Of a stretch of 64,000 nt of DNA, positions 37,133 to 48,417 are shown piece by piece. The notes below the pieces were generated by a model. It did no database searches, had not been told where the DNA came from, and was given only the letters and a program-made list of their open reading frames with translations. Each line of letters begins with the position of its first letter. Position 1 is the first letter of the stretch. The translations under genes and the position numbers were made by a program. This DNA is from Puffinus mauretanicus (lineage: Eukaryota; Chordata; Aves; Procellariiformes; Procellariidae), in assembly GCA_023333565.1 (NCBI GenBank), contig JAJKFH010001350.1, forward strand, positions 25,682 to 89,681, written 5' to 3'.

Positions 37133-37651
37133 TGTCGTGGTTTAACCTGGCAGACAGCCGAACACCACACAGCCGCTCGCTCACTCTCCCCCCGCCACCC
37201 CCCCCAGTGGGACAGGGAGAGAATCGGAAAAGTAAGAGTGAGTAGAACTCGTGGGTTGAGATAAAGACAGTTTAATAGAACAGAAAAGGGAAAACAGTAA
37301 TAATAATGATAGAATATTGAGTGAGTGATGCACAATGCAATTGCTCACCACCCGTGCTGACCAATACCCAAGTAGCGATCGGTACTTCCTGGATCACGCC
37401 TACCATTCATACACTGAGCATGATGTCACATGGTATGGAATACCTCATTGGCCAGCTGGGCCAGCTGTCCCAGCTATGCTCCCTCCCATCCTCTGCTTGG
37501 TAGCGGGGAAGCTGTCCTTGACAAGATACTTAGCAACAACAGAAAACATCACTGTGTTGTCAACATTCTCCTCATACTAAATCCAAAACACAGCACTAGG
37601 AAGAAATTTAACTCTATCCCAGCCGAAACCAGGCCAGGTTAAACCGCAACA
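37133..37651 (-). mobile_element. 5' LTR of the truncated provirus, copy 3 of the family
   Basis: On the plus strand it starts TGTCGTGGTTTAACCTGG and ends CCAGGTTAAACCGCAACA, the reverse complements of LTR end and start. Inside are the family blocks in reverse: CACATGGTATGGAATACC, CTAAATCCAAAACACAGCAC and AACTCTATCCCAGCCGAAAC. Compared with copies 1 and 2, its 5' end (at 37651) carries about 15 extra bases, so that the two LTR ends form an 18-bp inverted repeat. It lacks the microsatellite expansions of copy 2. It lies in the opposite orientation to the two solo LTRs. Confidence 0.92.
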
Positions 37652-37657
37652 TTAGGT
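37652..37657. repeat. Possible target-site duplication of the truncated provirus, right copy (TTAGGT)
   Basis: TTAGGT directly outside the LTR border, matching 35517-35522. Confidence 0.4.
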
Positions 37658-40600
37658 AACTGCTGATAACTTCACACTCATGTAATACATTTGGAGTGGA
37701 AGATCAGAGAATGAAAAAAACAGTAGGAGGTCAAACAGATTGGCCTGGGGCTACATCATTAGCAAGACCGTTGGTAACATATGGCAACAATCTACTATAT
37801 CAAGTAAGAAATAGCTAAGACAGTATACCTGGCTGTGGGGAAAACCTCCATGGGCATCCGACACTATGTTTAAGCCCAAGTGAGGTGGAAGTGCTTCATG
37901 CAGTGGCTGGGTGGCCAGCCAGGACCTGTCCAGTCAAGCAGTGGGAGTGATTGTCCTGCTCCCAGTCTGAACTGGCCCAGAGTGGCAGGGCATGTGTATG
38001 TCGCAAGAGAGAAATCTTAGAGCAGAAACCACTATCCACCCACTATGCCCATCCTGCTTACTAAATAAATTTTAGATTATATGTCACTGAGGGTGTAGGT
38101 CAGTTCTTGTGGCCACCCCACCTAAATTCCCCTGTGACAACTGAGGAAACAGCTGCAGCAAGCTAAGAGGTTTCCCTTTTGCTGGCTGTTCATTACAGCC
38201 TTTTTTTGGGGAGGCTATTAACCCCTTGGAGAGCAGGGAGACCAGGAGACATGCCCATGCCACAGCCACTCACATTGATGTTCTGGTGTCTTAATTCAAA
38301 ATCACTTTTTAGTTAGTGATGTAAGCTAATATGCTGTTTTGTGAGCTGGAGTTTGGAGCTGAAGCACCACAGCTAGATTTGCCAGAGCAAACTGTCCATG
38401 TCTTTTCTATTTTTAGACCCTGATCCAGAAGAACCCATAAACACATGCTTATCTTTAAAATGCTTGCATGCTTAAAATTAAACATATTATCTAAGACCTA
38501 CCAGCACCTACCAGTGCTGAAATGTTTTAGTAATGTTTACATTAACATCTACAAGGAGCCTGGATGTTTTAAATTACTGAAAAACAGAAAAAAGTGGCTT
38601 TAATGCACTATGGCATTTCTAAGTTGGCAGAAGCATTCCACGGTATTCCCCAAACTCTTGAATTAGGTGCGTTTGACAATAACTTTTCAATTTCCATTAG
38701 TGTCAGGAATTGCCTGCACTTTTAAGTAAATACCTTCCCCAGCGTACTTCACAACAGACTATTTGAAAGAGTATTTTACATGTTTGTTGGTATCTATGAT
38801 TAATTGGCAAAACTGATCAGAATGTTTTAATTGAACCAATTTTTGTATTGAAACACTATCACAGTCTTTTTTTCAAAATCACATGTTTTACCAAAAATTC
38901 ATTTCAAATATTCTGAAGAACACCTTTAAGGTAAACAGTATTGAAAAATTACTTTTCCATTTCTAAATGTATTTTGAAAGGACTGTTCTTTAATGGAAAC
39001 CTTTCAGGAGCCCTAGAAGCACTGCTGAAAAATTGCTTTGCAAAAAAAAAAGTGAAATTTTGATTAATTATCTCAAATCAGAACAATTTCTCTCCTTAAA
39101 CCTCAAATTTTTTCCCCAGGATGAAAAAAAAAAAAAGTAAAGTTTTCTGACCAAACCTGTTAATTTATGTGTAGGGTATTTGTAGCAATATCTTGCAAAG
39201 CACATTAACTAATTATTTTAAGTGTTTAAGTTGAAACTTGTCTTCCAATCTGGTTAAAAAAAAGAAAAGTAAAAAAAAAAAAAAGAACCCCAACACTGTC
39301 TCTTTTAAAATGACACAGAAGACCTCTTCGGAGGCAATGCAACACTAACTGGCCATCTAGATGTTCCAAACTGATTATGAGCTCCCTCAGCCTTGACAGT
39401 CATTTATTGATATTTGAGGACTCTCTTTCAGTGAAAAAGCATTCTCCATTGCCTCCCTGCTTTCTACAGCCTGTCAATCTCAGGTGAAGACGAACATGTT
39501 AATTGCCTGCCTTGTTAATTTATTAATGAGTAATGACAGAAACAGTAGTGCTGAATGCTCATAAAATTCATCTTTCAATGAAGAACTATCCATGTTTTAA
39601 GATAATACCTTTAACTACCTTTCATTACTAATTTACTCATCATCGTACATTATAGTTAAAGATCAACAACACCCAGCAAACTGCTGCGTTATTGTGGAGG
39701 TGAATGTATTGAAGAAGAAAGAATTACATGTAGCAGACAACAGTTGGGACTTTCATCTGTATTGTATTACAAGGAGAGGCGAAACTGCATTAGCATTTGA
39801 GAGCAGGATGCAGAATAATTACATTCAATTAACTAAGGACTCCTTGGGCAGCAGCCCGACAGAGAACTGCATGCACATGACAAGACCAGGCAGAAGGGAA
39901 AGAAGTAAACTGGTTTGAATTCTGTACTCCCCAAGTGCTAACAAATACAAGTACTGTGCCATGGCTGTTAAATATGCAGTTATAGGGAACAAATAGTTGG
40001 TTTAATCCCAGCAGCAGTGGCATTGTTTACCACTTTACAGTAATTCTGTAAGCCTCACTGAGGCATGCAGGTGGTATTTGGCTTCATCTGCAGGAAGCGC
40101 TGTCCAACATACATATGCAGTCCTGCTAAATACCTTTTCTGTACTTTACATTCTACTTTGCTCTGAAGTGAAAGGAGTTTGCGTTCATCATCAGGTATTC
40201 ATGCTTCCTTAAAGCTGCAGTGATAGCAATAAATCTTCTTACTAACAAGCATATTCCACTACAAGCAGGAAATCATGTCTTCCAGAGGATTTCACTTACT
40301 CGTGTAAGTGAAGCAAATGGTGTCAGTCTCTGAATCGGGCAATAAACAGTGGACATGTATTCCCATGCACGATACAGAGAGTGGACACACAGAAAGCTAG
40401 GTGCCTGCTTTCAAGGCACTGCCAGAAAGTGCCCAACCAAAACAGAGTTAATATTTTCTTCAGAATTGCTTTCTGCCCTCTGCTCCAAAGAAGAGCAGAG
40501 TTTCTCCCCAGATGCCATGACATTCACCGGGGCATATGTGGATACACAGGCTTCCTCCAGCAGAAAACCTTAGCTGGCTAATGGAGAGAAGACTATGACT

Positions 40601-43600
40601 GCAGTTAGTCAAATGCCGGCTGGGAGCATGTAACTTTTGTAGGATTACATCCTCTAAACGTGACCTCTTAATTAAAAATATTAGCATGCCTTAAAATGCT
40701 TTGATTTTTGTGAAACTTTACAACAGGTGTTGTAAAGACATATTCCAGTGAAACATTTCTGGATGGTCTTATCTTCTTCCATATCCCTTCTTTTTAAACT
40801 TGGTTGTTTAAAAGGTGATATGTCTGGCTTAGACCATCTCTTGCTCAGTTGGTCAGCCTGTGCTTTTAACTTTATCTGCAAGAATGACATAGGTGTCCTT
40901 CCTAGCTAGTGTCCTTTGAGGTCATTGATACCACTACTCTCCATTTGTTTATATCATGAATGTAGTCATATCGAGGGATGGCAGTTAGCAGAGGAACTGT
41001 GACTGTTACAGTTTTGGCAGTGGCATTTTGCACTTTTACTTCCTAGTTCTTATGTCTCAAGTATAGGCAGCTTTTTGTGTGCCCTGGTTTAGATGCTAAG
41101 GCTGATGGAGGGAATTTCTGCAAGAAGTTAATCTGCATGGTTTCTCAGTGTTTGGTTACTTCAGGAGATCAGTAGGGTTCCTGCAAAGATTTTGGCATGT
41201 TATCAGTTGTTACTATATGCCTAGCTGCAGGCAAGTGGAAGAAGACTGCTGAAAACCCTATGTGAAAACAATCTGCTTTGCAAATACTTAGTATTACTAT
41301 GAATAAGTTTTATTCTGGAGTTTTGTCTCAGACAACTACCTCATGTGCCAGTAAATAGTTCGTAATATTTTCCTTTCATGAAAATATTAGAAGAAAAAGG
41401 AAAAATAGGCTTATGTCTGATAATGCTTCCTTATAATGCAAACTGCAAGCTTGAAGGTGTGCTCTCAAAAGATTGCTTTTCCTTCATACATAAATGATTT
41501 ATGCAACATAAGAATAAGCGGTGACAGAAGAACTGAAGTAATGGTTTTGAAAGACAGAAATGACTGAAAGATGGGCAGCCAAGAACAGACTGATTTTTTT
41601 ATCAGACTTTTGAATGTTTGGTTTTTTGTTTGTTAGTTTGTCTTTTGTTAATAACTGTTTATCCCAAAGCTTGAATTGTCACTTGGGTGCAAAGATGGCT
41701 TTGGCAGCATTTCAGCAATGCCCTCTCAAGTCAGATCTTGAAGACACCTCTTTGAAAATTCTGACAATTCCAGCAGAATCAAGGAGGAGAAAATCTGAAT
41801 TCGTTTTATCACTTGAAACACGCATAAGTGTGGTCAATGGTGGGGGAACAAAGTCCCTAAAGTTTCCGGAAGGCTAATTCATTAAACTTTAGGCATGTTT
41901 AGGAGAGAAGGGAAGAACCTTAGAAAGATCTTTAGGAAAAGTAAAGGAGAGAGTTACACCAACATCTTAAATAAACCACATTAATCTCCACACCTTCCAG
42001 GACTTAGCTCTTATAATTTGCATGGCAAAACTACATAAGTGTTATCTGCAATTGGATATTAATATGTTGTCTAACATACATTAATGATACATTTATTAGT
42101 GGTATCCATGAAGCCTAGAAGGGAAAAGAATTTTGAAGAGGATTTTTACAGTGGCTGATTTTTTTATTCTCTGCTAATCCTTTCTGATTTAATCTTCAAT
42201 TAAGATTTTTTTCAAAATAATTATTCAGATGATCCAAAAGTCCATAGGAATGTTCTATTTAGCTTCAGAGAACTTTTGAGGATGCCTAGTAAGAACAAGG
42301 ATTAGTGTCTCTTTAAGTAACATAATATCATATGCTTGTATGGTTTATTGTTCTGTTTTCTCTGTTTGGCAAGTTCTGCAAAACGTGTAGCTCTGAATTG
42401 CTATTGCCATAGGGAATGAATCTTCCTCTTTAGGAAATCAGAGGCCTCTGATTTTTCAAATGAGCTGCATTGCTAAGTTAGGCTCTCTGTTGTCTTTACA
42501 GGATATCCAAAGTGACATCTTCCTTGGCTTCAAGTCAGGAATCTTATCTGAAAAGCGCATGGCCAGGCAAGAGTATTTTTTCTGAAGTAGCCCTTATAGG
42601 AACTAAGTGAAGTCTGATGCTGCTGTGATTCACAGAGGAAAAAAAAAGGGAAGTCACTCTTCACTCCTACCTGGAAAGTTCTCCTTCTGAAATGTGGAAT
42701 CTACTGATTTTAATTACAGATGTGTTCTCCTAAATTTGGGAATAATCAGCATCACATGCTTATCTAAATTGCTGCAGATTGCAGGTGGTAGCACTAAAGT
42801 TGGGTAAGAAGATATCCACTGTAAGAATGGCACACAATCTCTTTCTGAAAGTTAGCTTCAAATGAATGGGAAAAATATGTTTCTGAACTCTCATATCTCA
42901 GTCCAAATTTAGATCAAGACTTCTTTTGAAGTTAAATTTTGGCATTTTTTTAGTAAGAGTATTCCTTTTCTAGACCAGACCATGGCAGCAATGTTTACAA
43001 AATGCTCTCCTTCATTTTTGATGAAATACTTTATAAAGTCAGATTTTGCTTTGTCTTTCCAAATGAACTTTCCAAAGTTCATTTTCACCTCTCTTTTTAA
43101 AAATCCCATTACTGATGAATAAATACCTATAGATTACTACTCCCCTACCATTCTCATCCTAAATACATGCTTTCTCCCCCAAAGACAAAAGTCCCAAATC
43201 CCAGGAACAAGGGTTTGTCCTCCCCAGAAGAGCTGTGCAGCTCTCTCTTTCCATGGAAATCATGTCAGCCAAGTGAAGCAACCTGGAACCATGTCAGTGT
43301 GCATGGTGTGTCTGAAAGCTCTATTAGTCCTCTGTAGTGAATGTTTTCACTTTACCATATGTTACTGCTGAGTAAATTTTTTTTTTTAATTCCTAGTGTG
43401 CCAAGGGTCTTTGTGAATAGCATTTTACAGATAACAAATCCTATAATTATTGTTACTTATTGTAGTTTTATGATTATTTATTCCGTTGTCTGACAGCTTA
43501 ATTTGCATCAGTGCTTAGCCTGTCTTTGACAAGCCCAAAGGAAAACAATTACATTTTCTTCCTTTAAACTTCACAGGAACAAGAGGTAGTACCTAGCGTT

Positions 43601-45169
43601 TATGCACATTACCCTCAGAATGCCTTTTTTCCCCATTTTATTTTAACAGTATTGTAGATCTTTTATATCTGATGGGAGAAGATAAAATAATGAATGATGC
43701 ATGGCAGATGTAATTCATATTGCTTAGAATGCTCTTGGAAGAATCTCAGGTACAACTGAGATAAAAGTGGGAATTAGAAGAGGGTAGAGTAGAAGAGAAG
43801 AATTTAATGAGTGCCACAATGTCTTTCAGTGGCCGTTCCAAAGGCAATATTGTCTCCTAGTCTCTATCCTTGGAAGGGACATTCCAAGACCAGCTTAGAA
43901 TCTTCTAAGGCAGGTGTGATGGTCCCAGGCCTTTGAACCCGTTGACAAGAGTATAGTCTCAGCTTTTTTTTGCAATGTATACAGTACCCGTTGCTTGTTC
44001 TATAGAAATTCAATATATGCAGCACATATATTTTATGTGCAAACTCAAACATGTGCTTCTTCCTTGGGTTCCTAAGGCAATTTAGAAGTTTAAATGGGTA
44101 TTCACTTCCTTCAGTGGAAATCTTTGCACCTGGCTGTAGCATTGGCACATTCTAGCTAGGTGACAAACCTGAAAACCGAGTATCCAGATCCAGAGGTAAA
44201 CAGTGTATGTTTGGTGCAGATTCAGAGATTTTTGCATGTACAATATTAAACTTTGAAACTAAATACAGCTGCACTGCAGAAACTTGTGTATTTGTCAGTG
44301 CTGAGGTAAAATAAGAATAGATAGTGGTTATATTATTATATGACCTTTTGTGGGAATAGAGATTTGCAGGTGGAAATAATACCTTTAATAGAAGAAACCC
44401 AACCTCATTCTTCTCTGAGTGATGCCAGAGCAACCATTACCATTTCCATAAAGCTGAATTGGTCTAATTGGTAGGTTTGATTTAGCTTTCCACTGCCAGT
44501 TTTATGCTAATGGAGTTCCACTAGTTTCATTATTTCTGTGCTGGTATAAAACTGGAGTAATATGGAGAAAAATTGAATCTATTGCCCTGAATAACAACTA
44601 ATTATGCCGCTCTTTTTCATAGCAGAAATTTGAATTATTTAATATAGACAGTGTAAAGAAAGTGGAGCAGTACTTATAGCCAGTATTATCTTTAAATGAA
44701 TCTTTAAACTGGCACAAGAAATATATCTGTGTGGCATGTATGGCCATTAGTGAGTAACTGGGAAGGGGAAGAATGTGCGCTGGAGTAGAGCTACAGTAAA
44801 CTGACAGCTAGTTTTTGTCCCTTATGCTGCATAAGAAATATGTGCCTGCCTGCTGTCATGACTCTCTGCTTGTTTTAGCAAGCTACTGGTATTTCATGTA
44901 TGTCTATCCCCTTGCTATGAACTATTCTTGTAAAGAGATCTTATCCACTGTGTCATACTCACCAATGTAGAAAACAATTTAGAGCTCAAGCATAGAGTCA
45001 TATCCCTGAGATCTTCTACTATTCTATATCTACTTGAGCGTGTAAATAGATGCTAATCTGACTTTGTATTTCAAACATAAGTCATTGGAGTCTCCTTTCT
45101 AACTGCTGAGATATGAAAAAACAGTGTTAGTGAGTAACTGGATGTTAGTCCATTTTAGTGTATGTTATA
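37658..45169. other. Unique non-coding DNA, no gene seen
   Basis: No recognisable gene or transposon in about 7.5 kb. An A-rich run lies at 39256-39287. Around 39470-39580 the sequence is rich in TAATTA-like cores (TTAATTGCC, TTAATTTATTAATGAG) and could be a conserved non-coding element. A 7-bp-arm palindrome (AGAGCTG/CAGCTCT) lies near 43230. Open frames such as 39694-39918, 41614-41877 and 43864-44148 have no recognisable domain. Confidence 0.55.
39256..39287. repeat. A-rich low-complexity tract
   Basis: Three A-runs of 8, 4 and 14 bases separated by single G or GT. It is a simple low-complexity tract with no transposon attached, so it is not the tail of a recognisable retrocopy. Confidence 0.8.
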
Positions 45170-45225
45170 TTGTCTATATCTGCTATATTGTATATAATTG
45201 TCTATATCTGCTATATTGTATATAA
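45170..45225. repeat. Tandem duplication, 2 x 28 bp
   Basis: Two adjacent identical copies of a 28-bp unit beginning TTGTCTATATCTGC, at 45170 and 45198, followed by the first few bases of a third. AT-rich minisatellite seed. Confidence 0.92.
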
Positions 45226-45230
45226 TTGTT

Positions 45231-48200
45231 AGATTGAACCAAAGTCATTCAGAGTTATCAGATTGAGTTGTTGCTGTTAATAGCCCTTGGCTCTATAACA
45301 AACCAGAGGGCCTGTGAATGAACACAGACTCCGCAGTAATGAGTAGTTACCAATGTGTGAAGGTGGGCAGTTTGCTCTGAGCCTGCAAGGCTTGCACCCC
45401 CGGGCTTGGATTGTCTGTTGTCAATCAGCCATCTTTCTGGGACAGCCATCATCTTGCTGGACATTGCTGGGCAAACAATGTGACCTGAGGAACTCAAAGT
45501 GTGTCTTAGCCACTTGAAAGAAATAGGGGGTGTAAACTTTAGGAGCCAAATATGGCAAAGGACACATGAAATGCATGGACTGGTGGGTTATATCCACCTC
45601 AAATGGAAAATATTTTTTTTTAAAATTGCTTTGATTCAAGGGGATAAAGCAGTCTTCAGAATTTCTATTGTCTTCTCCCCTCTTGCATAGTTTAGTGTAA
45701 ATTTCACATTATTAAGACAGTGGAAGACTCTCAAAATGAGCCTTGAGGATCACAAGGGGAAAATATTCTAAAATGGACCACTAAGAGTAAAAACTTCTAT
45801 GTTTTTTTCAGCATAAACATATTTTGTGTGCAATTTACTTTAATTATTTTCCTGTTAAAAAATTAGTAAACTCATTCTGAAGATTTTAAAAGTTCTAGTG
45901 CATTATTTAGTTAATACAATATTGATTTTTAGCTGCAATTGTATAAGAAAGGACAAAAAACAAGCGACATTTGACATTCAGTAGTCAACAGTTTAATCAG
46001 TTTGTAAGGACAGAAGGAAATGTGGTGGAGGTAGAGTAAGAGTAATGGGTTTGTTTTTACAGTGAATTCCACAGCTTTTCAGCAGCATACCATCCCACAG
46101 ACATTACAGACTCAAAGCAGTCAGAATCAGAACAAAGTCTTCCTGTTTTCATGGCCTTATCTTTTTGTGCAAGATCAGGTAAAGCAAGTATATAGAGAGG
46201 ACATGTAGCTAAAGCGCTTGACTTCTGAACCTCTGTATATATATGCTATTGATACAGCCCATAAAAGCAGTTTTTCATTATAAAATATAAAACATATTTC
46301 TAATTGTTATCAGAGTAGAAGGAAGCATCGTAAGACTGCATCCCAATAACACTGCATTATTAATTAGAATTGAAACTTCAGGACTGCTATATCAGGCAAT
46401 GGAAAACAGTTTGGCCTTTTCTACCACAAAACCAAAGCTGTCAATATTGATATTGAAAATATCAATATTTTCAGAACAGCTACAGACACTGCACTATCAC
46501 CTATAAATGACGGCAAAGCTCACACATCTGCACCAATTTTATGCAGGATAAGATGTTTATACATATTCATTTGGACTAATCTAGAGAACAGCTAGAAGAC
46601 AGCATGCAAGTTGCAGAAAATGAACATGTAAGGACAGTAGAGAATGCATTGCATTCAAGTTAACCCATTCAAATTGGTCTATTCCTGTAGTTTATTGGTC
46701 AGACTTTATTGGTGCAATGACATGGCAGAATAGGAAGCATGAGAAGTTGTTCTGAAAAGCAAGATATCTGGAATTATTTACACTCATATTTATAATTTTC
46801 AAAATCTTCCATTTTCATTTTGCATCAAACCTTTCTATTAGTTAATTGCTTTGGAGAAGTTGCGTGAAAGGAAAACAGAATGTTTTGCTTCTGAGTTCAC
46901 AGTTTGAAGTTTTGGTATACTGGAAAATGTTTACATTTGGGATCTGATGTACAATTGAGACTTCTGGATGTGAGAAAGTAGATTTTACCTATTTCTGTGG
47001 GAAGGGCAGTTCTGACTTGAGACGTGGGAATGACATGTTGCTCCTCTGCTTTCTGTTTCACTGAAATGGATACTTACTCTTTATACCACTTAGCCTGGTA
47101 GCCTTCTACAAAGTACTGCACTGAAATCATCACTGAACAATTTCACACTGAACTGAAATGATCCTCATAACATCGTAACAGCCAAAGATTCAGAACATGA
47201 TACAGTCAGTTTTGCATAAGTGCGATTCCATGAATTCTCCTGGAGATGTTCTTGATCTAGCCTGATATGAGAAAAGGAGAGATTTTCTCCTTCTCTTTTG
47301 TTTAATGAAAGCAAACATTTGGAGTCACAGTGATTTCTATTAGACAGTATTTTGTAGAGCTGCATGATATATGAGTTTTTCCAGAGCCTACTTCTTAAAA
47401 AAGTGTAACATAAAGAGCTGTATCATCTATATCTGATTTTCATGAGCAGGTGTATGCAATTACACACAAAATTATATAAAAAATGGCACTTTTTTATTTT
47501 CTAAAATTTGCTTATTTTGGAGAGTGAGAACCACTATTGTATCTTTCCACTTAAACTTTCTCTGACTGAGCTTAACAGCTTTGCTAAATAACTCTGCTGC
47601 TCCTCTCTGGCTACTCTGCCCATCATTCCTGTCCATTTCAGTCTGACTCCAATACTCCATGACCCATACCATTTTCCTGTTGGAATAAGTTCTCACCAAT
47701 GTTGTCCGTTATTCCACATTATCACACCTGTTCCTCTCCAGCCCAGTAATATCCCTTCATGCCTGCCTCTCCTCCTGACTGTCCTTACTCACCTCCTTTC
47801 TTATTATTCTTATCCTTTATCAAATCTTGTTATGTGAACACCTACTGTGAAGTACTTAATAAATCAAAGGTTTTTGTAAAAGTAAATGTTTAAGCAATTA
47901 ATTATGCAGATCTGGAATTATTTGATGCATCATCACTGAGTTTCCCATTGTTTTCCACTAGAAGAATGAGAGTATTTTTCAAAATTGATTTCATCTGTAC
48001 AGTTAACTAAGCATTAATAAAGAAAATAGAAAGGGAGAAGAACCTCTACACATTTTCATATGGGTTATACTCAAGAGGCAATGCATGTACAAACATGTGT
48101 TTATAGTTAGAGTCTGTTGTTGGCTCCTTAGTAGCTAGCATGCATCGTGAACTCCTGTGAACCCACCAGACTTACTTTAAACAAATGCCAGGGAAAGCAG

Positions 48201-48323
48201 TCATGGCCAAACTAGCTGGGGTGGTACACCACAGCATGGCATCAGAAACAGGCCTCTAAGGAGACAAAGCAGTGACAGCTGGGATACTGTGAATGAAATT
48301 TATTCAGTTTTCTGTTATTAATT
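45231..48323. other. Unique non-coding DNA, no gene seen
   Basis: No recognisable gene or transposon. The only small structure noted is a 12-bp-stem hairpin at 46443-46469. Open frames of 60-80 codons (45258-45497, 47165-47365, 47472-47699) look like chance. Confidence 0.6.
46443..46469. repeat. Perfect 12-bp inverted repeat with 3-base loop
   Basis: AATATTGATATT, then GAA, then AATATCAATATT. The arms are fully complementary but AT-only apart from one G-C pair, so the hairpin is weak. Confidence 0.85.
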
Positions 48324-48417
48324 ACATGCCTGTTTCCTACATAAAAACAGTTAGGTCACCTGACAGCTGCACATGCCTGTTCCCTACATAAAAAGAGTTA
48401 GGTCACCTGACATCTGC
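48324..48417. repeat. Tandem duplication, 2 x 47 bp
   Basis: Copies at 48324-48370 and 48371-48417 share ACATGCCTGTT, CTACATAAAAA and GTTAGGTCACCTGACA and differ at three positions. Each copy also contains the short palindrome-like AGGTCACCTGACA. It is older than the 69-bp duplication at 29734, judging by the differences. Confidence 0.92.

Larger units (their letters stand above)
35523..37651 (-). mobile_element. Truncated endogenous retrovirus: 5' LTR, leader and partial gag
   Basis: The element runs right to left on the minus strand: LTR (37651-37133), primer-binding site, a leader of about 1 kb with a degenerate open region, a 30-bp tandem repeat, then a gag-related stretch that stops near 35523. 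There is no pol, env or 3' LTR. The LTR is of the same family as the solo LTRs at 3223 and 25204. The coding part is broken by stops and frame changes and cannot give a functional protein. The left border coincides with a TTAGGT that is repeated just outside the LTR at the right, which would suit an aberrant integration of a shortened DNA copy rather than a later deletion. Confidence 0.85.
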
